NCBI GenBank assembly: GCA_002348045.1
Contig: DDYO01000099.1
Location: 1 to 13,274, forward strand
Direction: 5' to 3'
DNA: 13,274 nt
From: Anaerolineales bacterium UBA2232
GTDB taxonomy: Bacteria; Chloroflexota; Anaerolineae; UBA2200
Shown here: positions 1 through 6,376 of the stretch, one piece after another
Numbering within the stretch: position 1 is the first letter of the stretch
How the letters are laid out: each line of letters begins with the position of its first letter
Position numbers and translations under genes: made by a program
Notes under the pieces: generated by a model
What the model saw: the letters and a program-made list of their open reading frames with translations, nothing else
Databases searched by the model: none
What the model was told of the DNA's origin: nothing

Positions 1-614
1 CAAAGCTACGGAACCGGATGAGGACAGAGATCAAGCGGATCCAGGAGGAATTGAAGACGACATCGGTATTTGTGACGCACGACTATCTGGAAGCGTTGTC
101 GTTGGGGGATCAGATCGTAGTCCTGAACGAGGGGGTACGGCAGCAAGTGGGGACGCCGGTGGAGATATTCAATCATCCGGCGAACATCTTTGTAGCGGAG
201 CTGGTAGGGGACCCGCCGGTGAACCTGTTGGACGCGAAGGTGGTGGCCCGAGACGGGGGCCTGGCGTTCTACCTGGAGGGTGGCGGGTGCGAGATTCCGA
301 TGCTGAAGAACGTAGCGGACATGCTGGCGTACAAGAAGGACCAGGCGGTGACGCTGGGGATACGGCCGATGCACCTGATCCCGTACATGGTGGAAGAGCC
401 GGTGTGCCAGATCGCGGGGACAGTGTACTCGTGGGAGCGGATCGAGACGAAGGGCGTGATGTCGGTGAAGGTAGGGGAGTTGGTGATCCACGCTGAGACG
501 CCCGGGATCTTCAAGTACACGCCGGACCAGCCGGTATGGCTATCGGTGGACCTGGAGGAAGTGCGGGTATTTGATAAGGCGACATCGATGGTGATCGCGC
601 CGTACACGGCATAG
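1..614 (+). CDS. ABC sugar importer ATP-binding protein, MalK/UgpC type (5' truncated by window edge)
   Basis: This is the C-terminal part (about 203 residues, reading frame from base 3) of a CUT1-family importer ATPase, which hydrolyses ATP on the inner face of the membrane to power sugar uptake. The visible part starts just after the D-loop (AKLR, as in the family's NLDAKLR), then shows the switch/H-loop (SVFVTHD) and the LEALSLGDQIVVLNEG stretch. Next comes the Q-x-GTP-x-EIF-x-x-PAN-x-FVAELVGDPP region, and a C-terminal TOBE regulatory domain with a GIRPMHL motif. The remaining length after the D-loop matches full-length MalK, so the 3' end is intact. An internal ATG at 18 is not the true start, because the frame is open and conserved upstream of it. 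Walker A, the Q-loop, the signature motif and Walker B lie outside the window. It is followed 50 bp later by a small membrane-protein gene. The substrate is unknown. Confidence 0.95.
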   Translation, partial: KLRNRMRTEIKRIQEELKTTSVFVTHDYLEALSLGDQIVVLNEGVRQQVGTPVEIFNHPANIFVAELVGDPPVNLLDAKVVARDGGLAFYLEGGGCEIPMLKNVADMLAYKKDQAVTLGIRPMHLIPYMVEEPVCQIAGTVYSWERIETKGVMSVKVGELVIHAETPGIFKYTPDQPVWLSVDLEEVRVFDKATSMVIAPYTA

Positions 615-664
615 GGTGAGCGAGACCCCTTGGACAGGGCAAACTGACGACAGTAAGGAGTAAC

Positions 665-838
665 ATGGATTGGAAAGCTATGGGCGTAACTTTTGCCAAG
701 AAGGTCGCAGTTCTGGCTGCCATCGCGCTGGTGTTTGTGCTCATCAACCCCCTGGTCGAATGGCTGCCTTATGGCCCGTGGATTCACGCTGCGATCGCTC
801 TGTACTTTGTGTACAATATCTATGGAAAGGTCATCTAA
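665..838 (+). CDS. small two-helix membrane protein, 57 aa, at the end of an importer operon
   Basis: This short gene begins at ATG 665 behind a strong AAGGAG (655-660, 4-nt spacing) and ends at TAA 836-838. The product begins MDWKAMGVTFAKK and has two likely membrane segments. The first is about residues 14-32 (VAVLAAIALVFVLINPLVE), and the second is about residues 39-53 after a short turn with WLPYGPW. Positive residues (two Lys before helix 1, Lys near the C-terminus) suggest both ends are cytoplasmic. I do not recognise the family. It lies 50 bp after a MalK-type ATPase and before a hairpin that could end the transcript, so it is probably the last gene of that importer operon, perhaps an accessory subunit. 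Small integral membrane proteins do accompany some CUT1 importers (DUF2160 in glycerol-type systems), but this one is shorter and I cannot show homology. Confidence 0.75.
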   Translation: MDWKAMGVTFAKKVAVLAAIALVFVLINPLVEWLPYGPWIHAAIALYFVYNIYGKVI

Positions 839-859
839 CAGGCCAACAAGGATGGCGTC

Positions 860-898
860 GCCCGGTCGCTGGCGCTGAGTTTGACGAAGCGACCGGGC
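860..898 (+). terminator. GC-rich hairpin after the left importer operon, possible terminator
   Basis: The arms CCCGGTCGCT (861-870) and AGCGACCGGG (888-897) pair perfectly, and the flanking G860/C898 add an eleventh pair. The loop is 17 nt. There is no T-tract after it, so it is a weak candidate for intrinsic termination. Its place 22 bp after the small membrane-protein stop codon suggests transcript end formation or 3'-end protection. Confidence 0.4.
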
Positions 899-1095
899 CG
901 GCGAGCAGTTATGGCGGTCGGCCCGGCTGTGGCTTGTAGGAGCCGGCGGTCAGTCGGTGGAGAATGGCCCGACGTGAGTGGTAGCTCGGAGATGGCCCAG
1001 CGAAGAAGACCAGGACACTACTGACTGGGAGCAGAGCCAGACGGTTGAACAAAGACCAGGCGGCTGCCGCCGGATAGAATGAGTGATGACCACAT

Positions 1096-1133
1096 GGGGC
1101 CTGGAGCCAGACGAGCGCTCCGGGCCCCCTTTT
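1096..1133 (+). terminator. strong intrinsic terminator-like hairpin just ahead of kinase 1
   Basis: GGGGCCTGGAGC (1096-1107) pairs with GCTCCGGGCCCC (1117-1128) over 12 consecutive pairs (one U-G), around a 9-nt loop. One C and then TTTT (1130-1133) follow. This is the best intrinsic-terminator shape near any operon boundary here. It ends 40 bp before the start codon of kinase 1, leaving almost no room for a downstream promoter. It may therefore act as an attenuator for the kinase string or as the end of a leader RNA. Confidence 0.7.
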
Positions 1134-1173
1134 GCGCATGATGGATGTCTCCTGCACAAATGATGGAGGATTT

Positions 1174-2718
1174 ATGGCCAGCCAATACCTGATCGGTGTG
1201 GATGTGGGCACAAACGGTTCCAAAGGGGTTCTGGTGGAGCTGGATGGAAACGTCAAGGCCTACAACTTTCGGGAGCATTCTGTGCACACGCCCAAGCCCG
1301 GCTGGTGCGAGCAGGACGCTGATAGTGTCTGGTGGGAGGATCTCAAACAAATACTGCGTGCGCTGGTAACCCAGTCGGGCATCGATCCCAAGGAAATCGT
1401 GGCCGTGGGCGTGAGTGCCACCTGCCCCGATTTGCTTCCCGTTGATGAGGACGGTCGTCCGGTGTTTGCCGGAGTCCTCTACTCTGACAACCGCGCGGCG
1501 GCGGAGATCCAGTGGATCACCGAGCAGCTGGGCGCGGACCGAATTCAGCAGGTGGTGGGTCGACCCATTCCACCCGACTCGGTTGGCGCCAAGCTGATCT
1601 GGCTGCGCAACAATGAGGGGCAGGCCTATGCCCGGACGCGCATGGTGCACAACGCATCGAGCTACCTGGTGTTCAAGCTCACTGGTGAGCACGTCATCGA
1701 CTATGTCTGTGCGGGAGGAAACAACCCCTTCTTCAGCCCAACGAAGCGGGAGTACGACCTGGCCGTGTGCGCTGATCTCGGCGTTAACCCCGAGATCTTT
1801 CCCCGTGTGACCTGGGCCTGTGATGTGGCCGGTGGCATCACAGCGCAAGCGGCTCGTGAGTCGGGCTTGGCGGAAGGCACACCGGTTGTTGTGGGGACCT
1901 GCGATGCGACGGTAGAAGTCCTCAGCACTGGCGCGGTTGTGCCCGGCGATGCAAGCATCCTCTACGGTACAACCATGATCATGAACTTTGCGCTGCCGGC
2001 CGACAAGCACGCTCAACTGTCTGGCATCTGGCCTGGGCCCATGCCCAACTATCATCGTGCGGGCTTTGGCATGTCTGCATCAGCGGCGCTCACCCGCTGG
2101 TTTCGCGATCGGTTTGGACAGATGGAGAAGGAAGCGGAGGGCAAGCTGGGGATCGATGCCTACCAGCTCCTCAGTATTCAGGCTGGCGAGATTCCTCCTG
2201 GGAGCGAAGGCCTGATCGTGCTGCCTTATTTCGCGGGAGAGCGGTCGCCCATCTTTGATGCCAGGGCCAGGGGTATGATATTGGGGCTGACCCTGTCTCA
2301 TACTCGGCGGCATATCTATCGAGCCCTTCTGGAGGGCGTGGCTTACGGATTGCGCCATGGGTTGGAGCAGATGGACAAGCAAGGGGTAGAGTTTTCTCGC
2401 GTGGTAGCTACCGGCGGCGGGACGAAGAGCGCAGTCTGGGCGCAGATCGTAAGCGATGTGATTGGTCGGGACCAGCAGGTCCTGCTCAAGCCCTGGGGCG
2501 CGCCCTATGGCGACGCGTTCCTGGCTGGCTATGGCACGGGCCTCTTCAAGGACCTGGCCGTATTGCGCGATGTGTGGGTGCAGGAGACCCGTGAGGTGCA
2601 GCACAATCCAGCGAACAAGCAGGTGTACGATCGCTACTTCGGGGTGTACCGGGGTCTCTATGAAAAGCTCAAAGAGGATATGCACGCGTTGGCTGAGCTC
2701 TCCACAGCCAAGGCGTAA
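1174..2718 (+). CDS. FGGY-family carbohydrate kinase 1 (xylulokinase-like), 514 aa
   Basis: A cytoplasmic kinase that transfers the ATP gamma-phosphate to a sugar, ketose or polyol. The start at ATG 1174 is chosen over the in-frame ATG 1132 because GGAGG (1165-1169) precedes it and conserved family sequence starts at once (MASQYLIGVDVGTNGSKG). The N-terminal phosphate loop holds Asp10. The motif HTPKPGWCEQDADSVWW follows, and the catalytic-base Asp is at 244 (GTCDATVE). The nucleotide-binding C-terminal half has the FGGY signature (GMILGLTLSHTRRHIYRALLEG) and VATGGGTKSAVW. Length is normal for xylulokinase-type members (about 490-520 aa). In the first 60 residues I count 41 identities with kinase 2 and 39 with kinase 3. 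The segment Asp176-Cys199 differs strongly from both. Kinase activity is likely; the substrate is unknown. Confidence 0.93.
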   Translation: MASQYLIGVDVGTNGSKGVLVELDGNVKAYNFREHSVHTPKPGWCEQDADSVWWEDLKQILRALVTQSGIDPKEIVAVGVSATCPDLLPVDEDGRPVFAGVLYSDNRAAAEIQWITEQLGADRIQQVVGRPIPPDSVGAKLIWLRNNEGQAYARTRMVHNASSYLVFKLTGEHVIDYVCAGGNNPFFSPTKREYDLAVCADLGVNPEIFPRVTWACDVAGGITAQAARESGLAEGTPVVVGTCDATVEVLSTGAVVPGDASILYGTTMIMNFALPADKHAQLSGIWPGPMPNYHRAGFGMSASAALTRWFRDRFGQMEKEAEGKLGIDAYQLLSIQAGEIPPGSEGLIVLPYFAGERSPIFDARARGMILGLTLSHTRRHIYRALLEGVAYGLRHGLEQMDKQGVEFSRVVATGGGTKSAVWAQIVSDVIGRDQQVLLKPWGAPYGDAFLAGYGTGLFKDLAVLRDVWVQETREVQHNPANKQVYDRYFGVYRGLYEKLKEDMHALAELSTAKA

Positions 2719-2736
2719 TGAGGTCGATTGAACGAA

Positions 2737-2755
2737 AGGCTTGGGCAACAAGCCT
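2737..2755 (+). other. small intercistronic hairpin between kinase 1 and the dehydrogenase
   Basis: AGGCTTG (2737-2743) and CAAGCCT (2749-2755) form a 7-bp stem around a 5-nt loop in the 70-bp gap. No T-tract follows, so it is more likely an mRNA-processing or stability element than a terminator. It could also be chance. Confidence 0.35.
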
Positions 2756-2788
2756 GCTGATCAAAGATGCAAAGGAGTCTACGTCAAC

Positions 2789-3763
2789 ATGAGGGCACAG
2801 CTTTTGTATGCAGTGGGTGACCTGAGGTTGGTGGATGTTCCCAAGCCGCAGGTTAAGGCGGATGACGTGTTGGTCGCCGTACGTGCGTGCGGCGTATGTC
2901 CAACCGACTTGCGCAAGTTCAAAACCGGTAATCACGGGGTTCCGCATTGGCCCTTCAACATGGGCCACGAATGGGCTGGAGATGTCGTTGAAGTGGGTGC
3001 GGAAGTAGAGCGTTTCCAGGTAGGACAGCGAGTGGCGGTTTGCGGCTACGGTGCGTATACGGACTTGGTTGCGGTTCCCAGGGCTTGGTGGGATGTCGAT
3101 CGCCGCATGGTGGTGATCCCCGATACCCTGTCGTACGAGGACGCCACTTTTATGGAGCCGCTGGCGGACTGTATTCGAGCTGTAGAAGTGCAGGCCAATG
3201 CCCGCCTGGGGGATACGATCGTGATCAGTGGCGCCGGCCAGATGGGCCTTCAGCAGACGATGATTGCCAAGGCCAAAGGGGCCAAGGCGATAGTCATCGA
3301 CGTTGTCGACGAGAGGCTGGAGGCGGCTCTGCGCTTCGGGGCTGATGCGGTAGTCAATGCTCGGAAGGAAGACCCGGTGGCCAAGGTCAAGGAACTCACT
3401 GGCGGTCAGGGCGCGCACGCCGCGGTCGTGTCGAACCGCGCCCCTCAGGCAGTAGAGCAGGCCATGCAGATGGTTCGCAAGTTGGGTCGTGTGGTGTTGT
3501 TCGCGGGCTTTGAGTACAATACCAAGGTTAGTTTTGACCCCAACATTGTCCACTATAACGAAGTCACTCTGATGGGCAGCTATGGGGTAGGCCTCGGTCA
3601 GCAGCGCGACCTGGGGCTGTTTGAGCGGGCAGTTGAAACCCTCGCTGCGGGGAGTCTGCCGGTAAGTGAGCTGGTCACCCACCGCTTCCCGTTGGAACAA
3701 CTGCGGGAGGCTCTGGATGTAGTTGACAGGGCGGCTGGCCTCAAGGTGGTCATTACGTACTAG
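2789..3763 (+). CDS. zinc-type medium-chain dehydrogenase (polyol/alcohol dehydrogenase family), 324 aa
   Basis: A cytoplasmic NAD(P)-linked oxidoreductase of the MDR superfamily, expected here to interconvert a polyol and a ketose. ATG 2789 is preferred over ATG 2741 because AAAGGAG (2771-2777) precedes it and the family N-terminus MRAQLLYAVGDLRL follows. The GroES-like domain has the catalytic-zinc residues Cys37 (GVCPTD), His60-Glu61 (MGHEWAGD) and Glu123 (FMEPLADC). The Rossmann fold carries GAGQMG (148-153), and the acidic Asp171 after the second strand suggests NAD preference. The four-Cys structural-zinc lobe found in most alcohol, sorbitol and threonine dehydrogenases is absent: RVAVCGYGAYTDLVAV runs straight through, which explains a length about 20 aa below usual. 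It sits 70 bp after kinase 1 and 27 bp before kinase 2, so it is probably co-transcribed. The substrate is not identifiable. Confidence 0.92.
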   Translation: MRAQLLYAVGDLRLVDVPKPQVKADDVLVAVRACGVCPTDLRKFKTGNHGVPHWPFNMGHEWAGDVVEVGAEVERFQVGQRVAVCGYGAYTDLVAVPRAWWDVDRRMVVIPDTLSYEDATFMEPLADCIRAVEVQANARLGDTIVISGAGQMGLQQTMIAKAKGAKAIVIDVVDERLEAALRFGADAVVNARKEDPVAKVKELTGGQGAHAAVVSNRAPQAVEQAMQMVRKLGRVVLFAGFEYNTKVSFDPNIVHYNEVTLMGSYGVGLGQQRDLGLFERAVETLAAGSLPVSELVTHRFPLEQLREALDVVDRAAGLKVVITY

Positions 3764-3790
3764 CTACTGCCCCATCGCTGTGGAGGCAAG

Positions 3791-5338
3791 ATGACCAAGC
3801 AGTACTTGCTCGGCGTGGATATCGGCACAACTGGCTCCAAGGGAGTCATCACCAATCTGCGAGGCAAGGTGTTGGCCTACCGGTTTGTCGAACACGGGGT
3901 GGCCACCCCCAAGCCCGGCTGGTGCGAGCAAGATGCGGATGCGGTTTGGTGGGGCGACCTGGCACTCATCACTCGGGACCTCGTCGCGAGCTCAGGGGTG
4001 GACCCCAGCACGATCGCGGCGGTAGGCATTAGCGCTCACTGCCCCGACATGCTGCCCCTGGATGCAGAAGGCCGGCCATTGCGGGCCGGTATGCTCTACT
4101 CGGATAACCGGGCAAGTCAGGAGATCAGGGACATTACCACGCTATTGGGCGCCGAGCGTATCGCGGCCGTCAGCGGGCGTCCTCTGACACCCGATTCAGT
4201 GGGCGCCAAGATCGTGTGGCTGCGAGAGCATGAGCCTCGCCTGTTTGAGCGCACCCGCTGGATTCACTCTGCCTGTGGCTATCTGGTCTTTCGTCTCACT
4301 GGTGAACACGTTCTGGACTATGCGACGGCCTCGCCTCGGTTCAGTCCCATGTACAATGTGCACACCATGGCCTGGGACTCGGCCATCTGTGCCGAGGTGG
4401 GCATTGATCCACAGCTCTTGCCCCGGCTGCAATGGGGTACGGAGATCGCCGGGGAGTTGACTGCTCAGGCGGCCCGGGAGACCGGCCTGGCTGAAGGAAC
4501 TCCGGTCATCACCGGCGCCTGCGATGCGCTGGCTGAGGCCGTGGGCTCCAGCGCCGTGGGAGATGGGGAGGCGAGCCTGCTCTACGGAACCACGATGGTC
4601 ATGTTCGCCATGTGCAAGGCGACCACCGCAGGGAACAAGGCGCTGCTGGGTCCGGCCGCGATGCCCGGGGTATCAAGGGTGGTGATCGGCATGTCTGCGT
4701 CGGGGGCGTTGACCCGTTGGTTTCGGGATAATCTGGGCCAGGTAGAGCGCGAGGCAGAGGCAAAGCTCGGGATCGACGCCTATCAGCTCCTGAGCGAGGG
4801 AGCCACAGGGGTACCAGCCGGTAGTGAAGGGCTGGTAGTGCTGCCGTATTTTGCCGGCGAGCGCTCGCCCATCTATGATGCTCAGGCGCGGGGGTTGATC
4901 CTTGGCCTCACGCTGTCGCACACACGATGTCACATCTATCGCGCTCTGTTGGAGGGTACCGCTTACGGTTTGCGGCACGGACTGGAGGGCCTTCTCGAGG
5001 CGGGCATTGAACTGCGTCGGATTGTCGCAACTGGCGGAGGCACCAGGGGCAAGCTGTGGCCGCAGATTGTCAGCGACGTGATCGGCTACGACCAGGAGAT
5101 TGTCGCATCACCGTATGGGGCGCCCTTGGGCGACGCATTCCTGGCTGGCTTCGGGGCAGGCATCTTTAGCGATCTCAGCCCCCTGCAACAGGACTGGGTC
5201 CAGACGACCTCCGTGATGAAAGCGAATCCGCGGGCCAAAGCGCTGTACGATCGGTACTATCGGGTGTACCATGGGTTGTACGAGACCCTCAGGAGTGACA
5301 TGCACGAGCTCGTCAACCTGTCTTGCGTGATGGTATGA
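3791..5338 (+). CDS. FGGY-family carbohydrate kinase 2 (xylulokinase-like), 515 aa
   Basis: The second paralogous sugar kinase of the string. The start follows GGAGG (3782-3786) with 4-nt spacing and lies 27 bp after the dehydrogenase. The phosphate loop is GVDIGTTGSKG with Asp10; the motif ATPKPGWCEQDADAVWW and catalytic Asp245 (GACDALAE) are present. The C-terminal FGGY signature (GLILGLTLSHTRCHIYRALLEG) and the adenosine-side motif VATGGGTRGKLW are intact. It shares the ASPRFSPMYNVHTMAWD region with kinase 3 (APRFSPMFDVQALGWD) but not with kinase 1, so kinases 2 and 3 look closer in this substrate-side segment. All catalytic positions are kept, so it should be active. It may act on a different ketose, or on a different carbon of the same sugar, than its neighbours. 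The substrate is unknown. Confidence 0.93.
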   Translation: MTKQYLLGVDIGTTGSKGVITNLRGKVLAYRFVEHGVATPKPGWCEQDADAVWWGDLALITRDLVASSGVDPSTIAAVGISAHCPDMLPLDAEGRPLRAGMLYSDNRASQEIRDITTLLGAERIAAVSGRPLTPDSVGAKIVWLREHEPRLFERTRWIHSACGYLVFRLTGEHVLDYATASPRFSPMYNVHTMAWDSAICAEVGIDPQLLPRLQWGTEIAGELTAQAARETGLAEGTPVITGACDALAEAVGSSAVGDGEASLLYGTTMVMFAMCKATTAGNKALLGPAAMPGVSRVVIGMSASGALTRWFRDNLGQVEREAEAKLGIDAYQLLSEGATGVPAGSEGLVVLPYFAGERSPIYDAQARGLILGLTLSHTRCHIYRALLEGTAYGLRHGLEGLLEAGIELRRIVATGGGTRGKLWPQIVSDVIGYDQEIVASPYGAPLGDAFLAGFGAGIFSDLSPLQQDWVQTTSVMKANPRAKALYDRYYRVYHGLYETLRSDMHELVNLSCVMV

Positions 5339-5348
5339 AGGAGGTTCC

Positions 5349-5378
5349 CTGGCTCAGGCCTTGGCTGCCTGGAGCCAG
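5349..5378 (+). other. intercistronic hairpin between kinase 2 and the aldolase
   Basis: CTGGCTCAGGC (5349-5359) pairs with GCCT (5367-5370) and GAGCCAG (5372-5378), with one bulged G (5371) and a 7-nt loop, giving 11 pairs in the 78-bp gap. No T-tract follows. It is a candidate mRNA-stability or processing element that could set the relative expression of the aldolase. Confidence 0.5.
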
Positions 5379-5416
5379 TGTGGCTCTCAAAACGACTGAG
5401 GAAGGAGAACGGAAGA

Positions 5417-6280
5417 ATGGCGCTCGTAACAATGGAGGCGCTGCTAAAGGCAGCGCAGAAGGGCAAGTTCGGGGTTCCAGCGTTTAATGTCTACAATATG
5501 GAGAGCATCCAGGCAGCGGCTGAAGCCGCAGAAGAACTGGACGCTCCGGTCATCCTGGCGGGCGCACCGGGACACTTGGAGTATGCTGGCCTAGAGTTCT
5601 GGATGGCCAACGCCCGGGTAGCAGCGGAGCAGGCCAAGGTGCCCGTCGCGATTCACCTGGATCACGGCAAGAGCTTTGACTGGGTGATGCGCTGCATTCG
5701 CGTCGGATTCACCTCCGTCATGATCGATGCCTCGTCGCTGCCCTATGAGGAGAACGTGGCTCTGACGAAAAAGGTGGTGGAAGCCGCCGCACCGATCGGG
5801 GTGACGGTGGAAGCCGAGCTGGGCCACATCCCGACCGGTGACGTCAAAATGACCGAGGATCTGAAGAAAGAATGCTACACCGTTCCTTCCGAGGCGGCCG
5901 AGTTCGTCGCGGAGACGGGTGTGCACGCCCTGGCCATTGCCTGTGGAAACCTGCACGGTCTCTACACCTATGAGCCCGAGCTTGACCTGGACCGGGTGAA
6001 GGCGATTGCCAAGGCCACTCCGGCGTTCCTGGTCATGCACGGTGGCTCGGGAACGCCGCACCTTCCCGAGGCCATTACCCTGGGCATCACCAAGGTCAAT
6101 GTTGGCACGGACTTTATGAACGGCTATCGCGATGGGATCAAGGCATTTGTTGCCTCTAACCCATGGGACAAGGTGAGGATCAACGAGATGCTGACCGCTG
6201 GCAAGGCCAGCGCCAAGCAGATCGCCCGGAGCTACATCCAGAGCTTTGGGTGTGCGGGCAAGGCCTCTACGGTCAAGTAA
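5417..6280 (+). CDS. class II (zinc) ketose-bisphosphate aldolase, FbaA/GatY family, 287 aa
   Basis: A cytoplasmic aldolase expected to cleave a phosphorylated ketose (fructose- or tagatose-1,6-bisphosphate, or a ketose 1-phosphate) into DHAP and an aldehyde. ATG 5417 has AAGGAG at 5402-5407; the upstream in-frame ATG 5378 lies inside a hairpin and lacks a ribosome site. The N-terminal TIM-barrel motif GVPAFNVYNMESIQAAAEAAEE is present. HLDHG gives catalytic Asp82 and zinc ligand His83. VEAELGHI (Glu132/Glu134) follows, then zinc ligands His180 (GNLHGLY) and His208 (MHGGSG). The DHAP-phosphate site is formed by GGSG (209-212) and NVGTD (228-232). The length fits the GatY/FbaA-like group (about 280-310 aa). 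Lying between two FGGY kinases, it is the probable last step of the pathway. The sequence does not separate fructose, tagatose or ketose-1-phosphate specificity. Confidence 0.94.
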   Translation: MALVTMEALLKAAQKGKFGVPAFNVYNMESIQAAAEAAEELDAPVILAGAPGHLEYAGLEFWMANARVAAEQAKVPVAIHLDHGKSFDWVMRCIRVGFTSVMIDASSLPYEENVALTKKVVEAAAPIGVTVEAELGHIPTGDVKMTEDLKKECYTVPSEAAEFVAETGVHALAIACGNLHGLYTYEPELDLDRVKAIAKATPAFLVMHGGSGTPHLPEAITLGITKVNVGTDFMNGYRDGIKAFVASNPWDKVRINEMLTAGKASAKQIARSYIQSFGCAGKASTVK

Positions 6281-6293
6281 TAACGGCTCGCGT

Positions 6294-6326
6294 CGGCGCC
6301 TGGACCTGTACCAGGTCCAGGCGCCG
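6294..6326 (+). other. near-perfect 15-bp hairpin between the aldolase and kinase 3
   Basis: CGGCGCCTGGACCTG (6294-6308) and CAGGTCCAGGCGCCG (6312-6326) are exact inverted repeats around the 3-nt loop TAC, in a 96-bp gap. No T-tract follows. Such a stable structure would block 3'-5' RNA decay or reduce read-through, and could lower kinase 3 expression relative to the aldolase. An operator-type palindrome is possible but less likely for so GC-rich a sequence with a 3-nt centre. Confidence 0.65.
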
Positions 6327-6376
6327 GAGCAGTCCGGTCCGGGGTTTGACAGCACAGTGGCCCTAGGGAGGGCGGT

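Larger units (their letters stand above)
839..1173. other. 335-bp intergenic region between the left importer and the kinase string
   Basis: No plausible gene is visible on either strand. It holds the hairpin at 860-898 and the terminator-like hairpin at 1096-1133. A 10-bp direct repeat, GAGCCAGACG, occurs at 1034-1043 and 1104-1113. A possible -10 element, TAGAAT (1075-1080), has only a poor -35 candidate, AAGACC (1052-1057). A smaller inverted repeat, CCGGCT (923-928) with AGCCGG (941-946), lies in between. I found no match to riboswitch classes I know (TPP, FMN, cobalamin, SAM, c-di-GMP, T-box). The promoter of the kinase string is not obvious. Confidence 0.5.

Noticed and set aside
839..1173. 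Remnant of a group II intron or insertion sequence
   Set aside because: No domain V-like hairpin, no terminal inverted repeats with target duplication, and no transposase or maturase fragment were found.
1018..2055. Minus-strand open frame of 345 codons over kinase 1
   Set aside because: Shadow of kinase 1 on the opposite strand; it also runs across the terminator hairpin.
6346..6351. Perfect -35-like TTGACA upstream of kinase 3
   Set aside because: The matching -10 position (around 6369) is GC-rich and is the ribosome site; there is no AT-rich hexamer at a usable spacing.
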